Assembly: GCA_024695565.1 (NCBI GenBank) | Contig: JAILHX010000058.1 | Span: 1-39,593, forward strand | Source: Saccharofermentans sp. | Lineage (GTDB): Bacteria; Bacillota_A; Clostridia; Saccharofermentanales; Saccharofermentanaceae | Length of the DNA stretch: 39,593 bases | Direction of reading: 5' to 3' | In this document: positions 24,755 through 32,488 of the stretch, piece by piece | Layout of the letters: each line of letters begins with the position of its first letter | Position numbering within the stretch: the first letter of the stretch is position 1 | Made by a program: the position numbers and the translations under genes | Notes under the pieces: generated by a model | What the model saw: only the letters and a program-made list of their open reading frames with translations | Database searches by the model: none | Told to the model about the DNA's origin: nothing

Positions 24755-26056
24755 TTATAACGTGTCGATCAGGGAGATAATGTCTTTAATCGGCAGCAGT
24801 CTTGAATCTACCTCAGCAGCTCTGTGATATCTTAAGATATCTTCTGCTGTTGACTTCATGGCCGGGAAAGCAGCTCTGGTGAGCTGGTTTGCATAAATAA
24901 CGATATTTACGCCGTGAGCAACAAGTTCATCCTCATAGATCGTATTGAAAGAACTGGGTACAACAACGAGAGGCGTCTCTTTGTTAAATGACCTGAACTT
25001 ATCGCAGAACTCCAATATCTCAGCAGGATCCTTCTTACGGCTGTGGATCATGATTCCGTCAGCGCCTGCCTCAACGAATGCCTTGGCACGCGCAATTGCG
25101 TCATCCATGCCCTGCTCGAGGATAAGGCTCTCGATACGTGCAATGATCATGAACTCGTCAGAGAGCTGTGCCTTCTTGCCTGCTCTGATCTTCTCGCTGA
25201 AGTGCTCTATGGAATCCTGAGTCTGCTTAACTTCAGTTCCGAACAGGCTGTTCTTCTTAAGACCTGTCTTATCCTCAATGATAACGGCACTTACGCCCAT
25301 ACGCTCAAGAGAACGTACCGTATATACGAAGTGCTCTGTAAGTCCGCCCGTATCACCGTCGAAAATGATAGGCTTGGTCGTAACTTCCATAACGTCATCG
25401 ATGGTCCTGAAACGGCTTGTCATGTCTACCAGCTCAATATCAGGCTTACCCTTAGCTGTGGAATCACAAAGAGAGCTGATCCACATGCAGTCGAACTGAT
25501 CGATGTGCTCACCGTTAGCAACGACTGTCTTCTCTGCAATAAGTCCAGTGATACCACTGTGAACTTCGATAGTCTTAACGATTGGGACAATATTAAGGAG
25601 CTTCTTAAGTCTGCCGCGTCTAAACTCAGGCATAGAGAGCTTCTCTGTCATCTGACGGTCGATCTTCTGGATATTCTCGTTGAATGTATAAGGAACCTCA
25701 ACCAGTTCTCCGCCGTACTCGGCAAGAAGGCTTGTTATATTCTCCTTGATAACGGACATAGCCGAAGAACTCCAGTTATCGCCGTGAACGATGTAATCGG
25801 GACGCAGTTCCTTAACTACTTCGTCGTACATGATGTGATTCTGAACGATAACATCGTCAACGCCCGGAATCGCCTTGATCATCTCGACTCTCTCCTCTAC
25901 GGACTTCATAGGGAATCTGTTATATCTGACCATCTCAGAATCGCAGAGAACACCGACTGTAACAGATCCGAGTTCTTTTGCCTTCTCAATGATGTTCAAG
26001 TGACCTTCATGAATAATATCAGTGCAAAAGCATGTATATACCTTCTTAGCGCACAT
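24755..26056 (-). CDS. pepM: cytidylyltransferase-like domain fused to phosphoenolpyruvate mutase
   Basis: The 433-residue protein has two parts. Residues 1-125 form a cytidylyltransferase-like fold with HEGH at 16-19 (the HxGH motif) and VHGDNW near residue 92, as in glycerol-3-phosphate or ethanolamine-phosphate cytidylyltransferases. Residues about 155-433 are PEP mutase (isocitrate-lyase superfamily), with FDGDTGG at 232-238 and the signature EDKTGLKKNS at 261-270. PEP mutase makes the C-P bond, converting PEP to phosphonopyruvate, the first committed step of phosphonate biosynthesis. GGAGG lies 8 bases before the ATG, and a promoter lies upstream. The front domain may activate the final phosphonate with CTP. 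Confidence 0.94.
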   Translation of the reverse strand: MCAKKVYTCFCTDIIHEGHLNIIEKAKELGSVTVGVLCDSEMVRYNRFPMKSVEERVEMIKAIPGVDDVIVQNHIMYDEVVKELRPDYIVHGDNWSSSAMSVIKENITSLLAEYGGELVEVPYTFNENIQKIDRQMTEKLSMPEFRRGRLKKLLNIVPIVKTIEVHSGITGLIAEKTVVANGEHIDQFDCMWISSLCDSTAKGKPDIELVDMTSRFRTIDDVMEVTTKPIIFDGDTGGLTEHFVYTVRSLERMGVSAVIIEDKTGLKKNSLFGTEVKQTQDSIEHFSEKIRAGKKAQLSDEFMIIARIESLILEQGMDDAIARAKAFVEAGADGIMIHSRKKDPAEILEFCDKFRSFNKETPLVVVPSSFNTIYEDELVAHGVNIVIYANQLTRAAFPAMKSTAEDILRYHRAAEVDSRLLPIKDIISLIDTL

Positions 26057-26091
26057 TTAACGTTCCTCCGCCCATTTCAATATCGCCAATT

Positions 26092-26119
26092 ATTATAATA
26101 TAAATATAAGAAAAAACAA
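26092..26119 (-). promoter_or_regulatory. internal promoter before the PEP mutase gene
   Basis: On the minus strand TTGTTT (26119-26114) and a perfect TATAAT (26097-26092) are 16 bases apart, in the 74-base gap after the reductase gene. This would start transcription about 30 bases before the PEP mutase start codon. Confidence 0.6.
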
Positions 26120-26130
26120 AAAGGAAATAC

Positions 26131-27249
26131 TTACCCGACCCGCAATATCTTGCGATAAAGCATCTCAATAGTATCTACATCTAGTTTTATCGGATGATTC
26201 TTGAGTCTTACAGGGTTAACAGACGTCTTGAGAACATCGATCTCATTCTCAGTAACTTCAGGGATTGCCAGTTCCAGGCGCTCGAAAATCTCTTCCAGGC
26301 AATTCGCTCCCTCAGAAGCAGACTTATAACCGAATAGCGAGGCTATCTCATCCAAAGTAGTCTTAATATATTCTTCTCCCCTGGAATCAATGCACTTATC
26401 GGTGTTTTCCACCATCCACGGGAACAAAACCCTGTCACACAAAATAGCAGCATGACCGTGAGAAGGACCAAGATGACTCGTGATCTTATAGCACATGGCG
26501 TGACCTGCAGTTGTCTGGGTTATATTGATTGCCTTGCCTGCAAGATTAGCAGCTATCAGCATTCCGTGGTTACCTTCTTCAGTATTATTAATATATCCTT
26601 CCATATTCTCCAAAACGCCTGTAATAGCCTTGCGTGAGTATTCTTTACTCTCATCAGTGCTGTTTACGGACCAGTAAGACTCTACAGCATGACAGAGAGC
26701 ATCCATCATGGTGGACTTCTTCTGATACATAGGCAAAGTCTTGAGTGAATTATGGTCAAGCAAAACAGTCGCAGGAATGCAGGATTCACTGGTAATAGAC
26801 TGTTTCTCATCATTTAAGTAAATGACAGCATATCGTGTAGCTTCAGAGCCTGTGCCTGCCGTAGTAGGCATAGCAATGAAAGGAATGTCGTTAGGAACGA
26901 TCTCCTGCTTCATAAAGATCTCATTCCTGTCCATGTTGTTATAGAGCTTGATGCACTTGGCAACGTCGATTGCTGAACCGCCGCCTACAGCGAAGATGCT
27001 GTCGCAATCCTTCTCAATGAACAATTCAACGCCCTTAACAACTGACTCATATAAAGGATTCGGAACAAAATCGCTGAAACGGATAATGTTTATGCCGGAT
27101 GATTCAACTTCCTCCAGATGAGCATTAAGGCTCTTCTGGAATTCAATAGAGCTGTCACATACAAGGAGCAGATTCTTAACCGAATTGCTCTTAAACCAAT
27201 CGTCCAACTCTTTATAGTTGTCTTTAGCTGTTATAATCTTTTGACTCAT
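26131..27249 (-). CDS. iron-containing alcohol dehydrogenase, probable phosphonoacetaldehyde reductase
   Basis: The 372-residue protein belongs to the group III (iron-type) alcohol dehydrogenases: FAVGGGSAIDVAKCI for NAD(P) binding, MPTTAGTGSEATRYAV, and the metal ligands in DALCHAVES, TAGHAMCYK and PSHGHAAIL. Members of this group reduce phosphonoacetaldehyde to 2-hydroxyethylphosphonate in phosphonate pathways (as PhpC does in phosphinothricin synthesis). It lies next to PEP mutase and a nucleotidyltransferase fusion, which supports that substrate. It follows the upstream gene with a three-base overlap region and lacks a strong ribosome binding site, suggesting translational coupling. An unrelated aldehyde reductase remains possible. 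Confidence 0.87.
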   Translation of the reverse strand: MSQKIITAKDNYKELDDWFKSNSVKNLLLVCDSSIEFQKSLNAHLEEVESSGINIIRFSDFVPNPLYESVVKGVELFIEKDCDSIFAVGGGSAIDVAKCIKLYNNMDRNEIFMKQEIVPNDIPFIAMPTTAGTGSEATRYAVIYLNDEKQSITSESCIPATVLLDHNSLKTLPMYQKKSTMMDALCHAVESYWSVNSTDESKEYSRKAITGVLENMEGYINNTEEGNHGMLIAANLAGKAINITQTTAGHAMCYKITSHLGPSHGHAAILCDRVLFPWMVENTDKCIDSRGEEYIKTTLDEIASLFGYKSASEGANCLEEIFERLELAIPEVTENEIDVLKTSVNPVRLKNHPIKLDVDTIEMLYRKILRVG

Positions 27250-27251
27250 AA

Positions 27252-28355
27252 TCAATAAATATCGTACTTCTTGTCTTTTGAATAAGGATACTCAACCAGT
27301 CTTCCGCCGTAAGTCGCTATCGTCTGGCAGACTTCGTCTCTTACCGGCTTCTGAATACCTTCATTCCAGTCATCGCCGTGAACAACGAAGTCAGGCTTAT
27401 ACTTTTCGAGATTATCCTTATAAGACAAAGTCTCCTGAACAACGACCTTGTTAACTCCGACAATGTTCTGGAATAAAACGATCCTCTCTGCCAAAGGCAG
27501 TACGGGAGTTCTCTTATAAGAAGCTACAGCCTCATCAGATAAGACACCAACGATTATCTTGCCCAGATGAGACGCTTTTTTAATTATTGCTATATGACCG
27601 CTGTGAATGATATCGGCAGCAAAGCACATATAAACAGTACGGTTCTCAATCTCAGCAAGCCTGGAACTGACAGCAGCCAGGTCTTCCGGGGTATCGATCT
27701 CGGAACAGAGCCTGTTCTCAACGTCAAAAGCCAGGATGTTGCATGCGCCTTCCAATTCGTTAAGAGCATTCTCTGCATATACCTTGCGGTTATCACTCTC
27801 ACAGAACTCGACGATCTTATCGAGCCAGACTCTCCAGTCAGCTTTATTGAGTTTATAGAGAGCCTGTGCTTCCATAGCATCATTGAAGAAAGTAACCCCT
27901 ACCTTCCGGACATAGCCGTCTTTGATAACAGCTTTAAAATCCTTCTCAGGCAAAGGCAATGTAGACGACACCTTCATGCAGCTTGAGGGGCAAGCGAGCA
28001 TATCCTCAAGCACGGAATACTCAAAAACGAGATCTCCGTGCATCAGGACGATGTCGTCATCCAAAAACTCTCTGGCACAATAGATACTGTAAATATAGTT
28101 TGTTTCCGCATAAAGAGGATTGTTAACAAACTCAATATGAATAGGCAGTTCCAAAGATCTGCAGTAATTGACCAGAACGGAATCGAAGTATCCTGTCGTC
28201 ATGACCACTTCACTGATACCGCTGTCAACCAGGAGCTTTAACTGTCTGGATAAAATAGTCTCTGTGCTGGAGATCTCCGTCATACACTTGGGATGCTCAG
28301 AAGTAAGAACCCCCATCCTGTGTCCTAAACCCGAATTAAGAATTAATGCTTTCAC
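27252..28355 (-). CDS. fusion of LicC-like nucleotidyltransferase and HxGH cytidylyltransferase-like domain
   Basis: The 367-residue protein joins two different nucleotidyltransferase folds. Residues 1-235 are LicC-like (LILNSGLGHRMGVLT, HPKCMTEI, ETNYIYSIYCAREFL, LMHGDLVF). Residues about 238-367 are a cytidylyltransferase-like domain with HSGH at 251-254 and VHGDDW near the end. That second domain closely resembles the front domain of the PEP mutase protein in the same operon. It may activate 2-hydroxyethylphosphonate or another phosphonate; which half is active is unknown. Translation starts at GTG (28355) with GAGGG 7 bases upstream. It is the first gene of the operon. Confidence 0.82.
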   Translation of the reverse strand: MKALILNSGLGHRMGVLTSEHPKCMTEISSTETILSRQLKLLVDSGISEVVMTTGYFDSVLVNYCRSLELPIHIEFVNNPLYAETNYIYSIYCAREFLDDDIVLMHGDLVFEYSVLEDMLACPSSCMKVSSTLPLPEKDFKAVIKDGYVRKVGVTFFNDAMEAQALYKLNKADWRVWLDKIVEFCESDNRKVYAENALNELEGACNILAFDVENRLCSEIDTPEDLAAVSSRLAEIENRTVYMCFAADIIHSGHIAIIKKASHLGKIIVGVLSDEAVASYKRTPVLPLAERIVLFQNIVGVNKVVVQETLSYKDNLEKYKPDFVVHGDDWNEGIQKPVRDEVCQTIATYGGRLVEYPYSKDKKYDIY

Positions 28356-28388
28356 GCTTTACCCTCTGATCTGTCAATTTATTATGAG

Positions 28389-28397
28389 ATTATATCA
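28389..28397 (-). promoter_or_regulatory. extended -10 promoter of the phosphonate operon
   Basis: The minus strand reads TGATATAAT, a perfect -10 box preceded by TGn, about 35 bases before the GTG start. No good -35 box is at the expected distance, which fits an extended -10 promoter. Confidence 0.6.
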
Positions 28398-28475
28398 CAT
28401 GATTCCATTCTAATAACTCAATAAAGTGTCCTCATAACCAAACATATCAAATAAAATTCAAGTGATTTTACTATT

Positions 28476-28502
28476 ATAATTCAATTAGTTTAGTTGAATT
28501 AT
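28476..28502. promoter_or_regulatory. inverted repeat, candidate HicB operator
   Basis: ATAATTCAA (28476-28484) is perfectly inverted as TTGAATTAT (28494-28502) with a 9-base spacer. It lies between the divergent promoters of the HicA module and the phosphonate operon, where a HicB repressor could act on one or both. Confidence 0.4.
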
Positions 28503-28538
28503 TCGTATTTTTTGTTTGTCGTTTATCCCGTAACTCAA

Positions 28539-28567
28539 TTGACTATACGTATTACACGTATTATTAT
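28539..28567 (+). promoter_or_regulatory. promoter of the HicA-HicB-HicB module
   Basis: TTGACT (28539-28544) and TATTAT (28562-28567) are separated by 17 bases. The spacer contains a direct repeat of ACGTATTA, a possible regulator site. Confidence 0.75.
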
Positions 28568-28584
28568 ATACACAAGGAGTAAAT

Positions 28585-28767
28585 ATGAAGATCTCCGAGA
28601 TGAAGAAACTACTCAAAAAGAATGGCTGTTACTTTGTTAAAGAACTTGGTGGTCACGAAGAGTGGTACTCACCGATTACTAAAAAGTCTTTTCCTATTCC
28701 AAGGCACAATGCTAAGGAATTAGGCTCAGGGATAGAGAAAGCTATTAGAAAACAAGCTGGTATATAA
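28585..28767 (+). CDS. hicA: HicA-type mRNA interferase toxin
   Basis: The 60-residue protein has the double-stranded-RNA-binding-like fold of HicA, with KKNGCYFVKELGGHEEWYSP containing the catalytic His, then PIPRHNAKELGSGIEKAIRK. Length and motif spacing match HicA. It cleaves mRNA when not bound by HicB. AAGGAG lies 6 bases before the ATG, with a good promoter upstream, and the HicB gene follows after 9 bases. It is on the opposite strand to the phosphonate genes that flank it. Confidence 0.92.
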   Translation: MKISEMKKLLKKNGCYFVKELGGHEEWYSPITKKSFPIPRHNAKELGSGIEKAIRKQAGI

Positions 28768-28776
28768 GGAGCTAAT

Positions 28777-29193
28777 ATGAAAAACAAGAAATCACCAATC
28801 TATGTATACCCTGCTATATTCACACCAGAACCTGAGGGTGGGTATTATATTCACTTTCCTGATATCGAAAACTGCTTTACGTGTGGTGATTCTTTAGAGG
28901 ACGGCATGATGATGGCTAAGGAAGCGCTTGCGCTAATGATCTATTCAAACTATGAAGAGACTAAAACTTCCGCTCCATCCAAAACGCCGATTAACGAACT
29001 CAAACTAAAAAAGAATGAATTTGCAACTTACATCTCTTGTGATACAAGCGAATGCAGAAGAAAATTTGGAACAAAATCAGTAAAAAAGACACTGACAATA
29101 CCTGAATGGTTAAATGATGCAGCAGTTAAGGAAAGAATAAACTTTTCACAAGTACTTCAGGATGCATTAAAAGAAAAACTGAACGTAAGCTAA
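28777..29193 (+). CDS. hicB: HicB-family antitoxin (first copy)
   Basis: The 138-residue protein starts with a degraded RNase H-like HicB domain (YPAIFTPEPEGGYYIHFPD, then CFTCGDSLEDGMMMAKEAL) and ends with a ribbon-helix-helix-like segment (KKTLTIPEWLNDAAVKERI, NFSQVLQDALKE). It should bind and block HicA and repress its own promoter through the C-terminal part. AAGGAG precedes the ATG. It sits directly downstream of hicA, in the order usual for HicAB. Confidence 0.9.
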   Translation: MKNKKSPIYVYPAIFTPEPEGGYYIHFPDIENCFTCGDSLEDGMMMAKEALALMIYSNYEETKTSAPSKTPINELKLKKNEFATYISCDTSECRRKFGTKSVKKTLTIPEWLNDAAVKERINFSQVLQDALKEKLNVS

Positions 29194-29195
29194 AT

Positions 29196-29543
29196 ATGAA
29201 TAACATTATCGAGTACAAAGGTTATATAGGAAGCGTTGAAATGTCCGAAGCGGATGGTGTTTTCTTCGGAAAAGTTCAGGGCATCCGTTCTCTGATTTCT
29301 TATGAAGGCACGAACGCTAAAGAACTAATTGACGACTTTCATGGCGCGGTTGACGATTATCTGTCATCATGTGCCGAAGACGGTATTGCGCCTGAGACTG
29401 CCTATAAAGGCAGTTTTAACGTGCGTTTCAAAAACAAAGAGAACCATAAACGCGCTGCCATATATGCAATGACACACGGACAAAGCTTAAACAGCTTCAT
29501 CGAAGAATCCGTCGAACAGCGTTTGAATTCACTTAAGGCTTAA
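29196..29543 (+). CDS. second HicB-family protein
   Basis: The 115-residue protein is also HicB-like but of another subtype: SLISYEGTNAKELIDDFHGAVDDYL in the N-terminal domain, then FNVRFKNKENHKRAAIYA and GQSLNSFIEESVEQRL, an RHH-type DNA-binding tail. It starts 3 bases after the first hicB stop without a clear ribosome binding site, so it is likely translationally coupled. No second HicA accompanies it. Its stop overlaps the end of the convergent PntC-type gene by 4 bases. It may be a second antitoxin or a repressor for the locus. Confidence 0.85.
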   Translation: MNNIIEYKGYIGSVEMSEADGVFFGKVQGIRSLISYEGTNAKELIDDFHGAVDDYLSSCAEDGIAPETAYKGSFNVRFKNKENHKRAAIYAMTHGQSLNSFIEESVEQRLNSLKA

Positions 29544-31345
29544 TTAAGACAACTCTTTAAAGCTTCCACGAGCTTGTCATTATCTTCCTTATCCTTGACA
29601 GCGATCCTGACATATCTGTCGCTCCCAAGCTTTGTACTCAGGTCTTTTATAAGAATGTCATGCTCATTCAGGAGCTTGCTTGTCAATTCAAAAGCAGTTA
29701 TTCCCGTCAGTTCAACCATCAGGAAGTTTGCTTCCGAAGGAAGAACCCTTATACCCTTAACAGCTGACAAAGCCTCAACAAAACGGGCTCTCTCGGCACG
29801 GAACAATACCTTTGCTATTTCATAATCCTTCTCATATTTGCCGTATATCTGCATGTAGAACTCAGCAAAGGAATTGATGTTCCAGATGGATACATCCTTT
29901 TTAATGGCTGCGATAGCATTGGTATTTCCTGAAGCCAGTATTCCAAGACGGAGACCCGGAACTCCAAAAGACTTTGATATGGACTTCATAAGATACAGGT
30001 GCGGATTGGAATCCAGAATATCCTGAACAAGCAAAGAGCTGTCAGTATCGTCAGCAAAATCAATAAACGACTCATCAAGAACGATATTTACGCTGTTTGC
30101 TCTTCCCCACTCAACAAGCTTTAACATGTCTGCTTTACCGATGAAGTTGCCTGACGGATTATCAGGATTAACGATTACAACGTTATCAACCGGATTTGCT
30201 GTAAAGAAATCAATTACATCAGCAGCAGTATATGAATATCCAAGCATACTGACATCAAAGAACACGGAATCTTCATTTGCAAATCTGTGAGGATACTCCT
30301 CAAACGTCGGCTTAATGAAGCCTGTCTTGCCGGTAAGGATACCCAAAAGGCTCTTAATAAGCTCAGCCGCACCGTTTCCTACAACGATATTCTCCTGATG
30401 AACATTGAAGTTCTTGGATGCCAGAAGAGAATTGACCTTCATTCCTGATGGATACTGCGTAAGAAGCGTTGAATAACTGGCAGTCATCTCATCAACCATT
30501 CTGGCCGGCGGGAAATAAGGATTAACCAGATAGCAGAAGTCTATAAGCTTCGGGAACCTCCAGTAACCTCCGTATCTTTGCTGCAGAAGTTCCAATCTCC
30601 TCTTGTTATCCTCACAGAAAAGCGCCTCAGCGATATCAAGATCCTGAACATCGTCGATCTCATACCACTTTTGTCCGCTTAACCTCTTGGCACGGATTCC
30701 GGGATCATCAAGCAGAGTAATTACCTTGAGGACCTGTTCATAGTATTCATTATCGCCAAGAGCCTTTGTATAAGCCTCTAGGAACGGAATATAGACAGAA
30801 TCCGAGAAGTGCCTGCTGAACTTATAGACATTAACGGTCTTATAGTAGTCCGTTACCATCTTATAGTTGAGTTTCTTACCGGATGTGAAGTTCTTTATAT
30901 TGTCATTCTCATCGATCCTGATGCATGTGCCGTCCATCCAGGATTCATACTTATCAACGAGGACCAGCGTCTCGCGGGGATCTGCAATCATGGATTCGAT
31001 TATTCCGTCTTCGAAAATAAGATCTGACTCAAACAGCAATGTATCGTCTTCTCTTAAGTAGTTCTTGGCTAGTGCCAGAGAATAGATGTTATTCGTCTTA
31101 TCGTATATGGGGTTATTAACATAAACGATAGGAGTCTTAATATCCAATGTTCCGATATAATCGATAAGCTTCTGACCCTCGTAACCTACGACAATAACTA
31201 TACGGTCAAGTGACTGCTTCTCTATCTGATGAAGCAGTCTGTCGATCAACGATACTCCGTTGACCTTAACCATACACTTGGTATTGTTAGAAGTGAGCTC
31301 TTTTAAGCGCTTTCCCATTCCTGCTGCAAGAATAATGGCCTGCAT
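29540..31345 (-). CDS. PntC-type cytidylyltransferase fused to 2-aminoethylphosphonate transaminase
   Basis: The 601-residue protein has a LicC-like nucleotidyltransferase (residues 1-245; IILAAGMGKRLKELT, NNTKCMVKVNG, KTNNIYSLALA, FESDLIF) and a class I/II PLP aminotransferase (about 260-601) with NPDNPSG near residue 396, the PLP-contacting Asp424 in VLDESF and the Schiff-base Lys458 in SISKSFGVPGLRLG. This layout is that of PntC from Treponema denticola, where a CTP:2-aminoethylphosphonate cytidylyltransferase is joined to the transaminase that makes 2-aminoethylphosphonate. It would yield CMP-AEP. GGAGG lies 7 bases before the ATG. It follows the second LicD after 16 bases, supplying its likely donor. 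Confidence 0.88.
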   Translation of the reverse strand: MQAIILAAGMGKRLKELTSNNTKCMVKVNGVSLIDRLLHQIEKQSLDRIVIVVGYEGQKLIDYIGTLDIKTPIVYVNNPIYDKTNNIYSLALAKNYLREDDTLLFESDLIFEDGIIESMIADPRETLVLVDKYESWMDGTCIRIDENDNIKNFTSGKKLNYKMVTDYYKTVNVYKFSRHFSDSVYIPFLEAYTKALGDNEYYEQVLKVITLLDDPGIRAKRLSGQKWYEIDDVQDLDIAEALFCEDNKRRLELLQQRYGGYWRFPKLIDFCYLVNPYFPPARMVDEMTASYSTLLTQYPSGMKVNSLLASKNFNVHQENIVVGNGAAELIKSLLGILTGKTGFIKPTFEEYPHRFANEDSVFFDVSMLGYSYTAADVIDFFTANPVDNVVIVNPDNPSGNFIGKADMLKLVEWGRANSVNIVLDESFIDFADDTDSSLLVQDILDSNPHLYLMKSISKSFGVPGLRLGILASGNTNAIAAIKKDVSIWNINSFAEFYMQIYGKYEKDYEIAKVLFRAERARFVEALSAVKGIRVLPSEANFLMVELTGITAFELTSKLLNEHDILIKDLSTKLGSDRYVRIAVKDKEDNDKLVEALKSCLN

Positions 31346-31361
31346 AGTTTATCCTCCAAAC

Positions 31362-32213
31362 TCAGAACTCCCACTCAACAGCGGGATCTTTTGCCACCTG
31401 TTTCTCCTTAGGCGGCAGATTCATGTATTCTCCGTATCTGGATGTCAGATACTCATCGTAATACTTGGTACCAAACAGTTTCCTGTCCTCAAACTGATAC
31501 TCAACAAGATTCAGGAACCATTCCTTAGGCATACCGTAACGAAGGTTAACGGCATTCTTGCCGGAACCGTATTCCTGGCTTCTCTCCTTACCTCCTGAAG
31601 GCAGGGTAAGAACACGCACGGGCTTATTATTGGAATTGCTGCTCTTTCTGGCTGCCTTATCTAAAGTCTTATATACGGTTGACACCGGAATCTTAGATAA
31701 TATCTTCCACCTTAACTGATTGCTGTTGGCAACAGCTACCCTGGACCACAATATCTTTCTCAAGCAGAAACACTTAAAATCGTTAAGCTGCTGGCCAATA
31801 GTAGATGTTGGTATGTCATCCAGAGGCATAACATCAATATATACGCCTGTCTTACAATGCAGATGAGCCTGTCCCTCACGGATAAAAGTAGTACCTGTAC
31901 GGCGCACTTTGCCATATCCCCATAAATACTCAGGATCAGTATCGTGATCCTGGAAGAAGCAGACAGACTGGTCCAATTCGCCTGCCACACGCTTAAACTT
32001 CTCATACTCCTCACGGAGCATGGTTATATCGGCATCGTTATCCCAAGGAATAAAGCCCTTGTGCCTTACAGCACCGAGAAGCGTACCGCAAGTTATAGCG
32101 TACTTTATGTCGTGAGCCCTGCAAACTCTGTCAAACTCGGACATCAGCTCAAGCTGAATGCCCTGCATCCGCTTAAGATCTTCACCGCTGACAACGCCGG
32201 AGCCTTTTACCAT
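31362..32213 (-). CDS. LicD-family phosphotransferase (copy 2)
   Basis: The 283-residue protein has the LicD core TCGTLLGAVRHKGFIPWDN followed by DADITML, and shares the overall plan of the first LicD (19057-19896) from start to end, including the C-terminal MNLPPKEKQ stretch. It probably transfers an activated headgroup to a surface glycan. It lies directly upstream of the PntC-type fusion, so CMP-2-aminoethylphosphonate is its likely donor. GGGGAG lies 8 bases before the ATG. Its DNA differs clearly from copy 1, so the duplication is not recent. Confidence 0.9.
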   Translation of the reverse strand: MVKGSGVVSGEDLKRMQGIQLELMSEFDRVCRAHDIKYAITCGTLLGAVRHKGFIPWDNDADITMLREEYEKFKRVAGELDQSVCFFQDHDTDPEYLWGYGKVRRTGTTFIREGQAHLHCKTGVYIDVMPLDDIPTSTIGQQLNDFKCFCLRKILWSRVAVANSNQLRWKILSKIPVSTVYKTLDKAARKSSNSNNKPVRVLTLPSGGKERSQEYGSGKNAVNLRYGMPKEWFLNLVEYQFEDRKLFGTKYYDEYLTSRYGEYMNLPPKEKQVAKDPAVEWEF

Positions 32214-32282
32214 TAATATATCTCCCCAAACTTATGTATACATATATTAACACTACAATTGAAAATGATTACTAAAAGAAAT

Positions 32283-32308
32283 AAAAAAGAGTTTCTTACG
32301 AAACTCTT
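32283..32308 (-). terminator. rho-independent terminator with upstream structured segment
   Basis: On the minus strand AAGAGTTTC-GTAA-GAAACTCTT is followed by a T-run ending near 32283. It is the second of two terminators in this gap, so it may end a small transcript starting inside 32309-32420; see the finding on this region. Confidence 0.75.
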
Positions 32309-32418
32309 AAAGTAGGCGGGTCCAACTTAGGTATCTCTCCGTTCGCTTCGCCCGCGTCGGGATATACAATATGATACAAAAACCAAACAGGCTTGTAAAT
32401 GTCTAATCAAACTTGAAC

Positions 32419-32456
32419 AAAAAAAGGAATAGTGAAGTAAAACTCCACTATTCCTT
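32419..32456 (-). terminator. terminator of the L,D-transpeptidase gene
   Basis: On the minus strand AAGGAATAGTG and CACTATTCCTT form an 11-base-pair stem with an 11-base loop and are followed by a run of seven T residues. It lies about 33 bases after the stop codon. Confidence 0.9.
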
Positions 32457-32488
32457 CAAAATAAGCTGTTATATTCGCTTACAGGCTA

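Noticed and set aside
25043..26098. 351-codon open frame on the plus strand
   Set aside because: It is antisense to the PEP mutase fusion, which has clear motifs, a ribosome binding site and a promoter. Its own translation shows no recognisable domain.
32309..32360. tRNA-Ser
   Set aside because: Only the first 19 bases resemble a tRNA-Ser acceptor and D-arm; no anticodon or T-arm follows.
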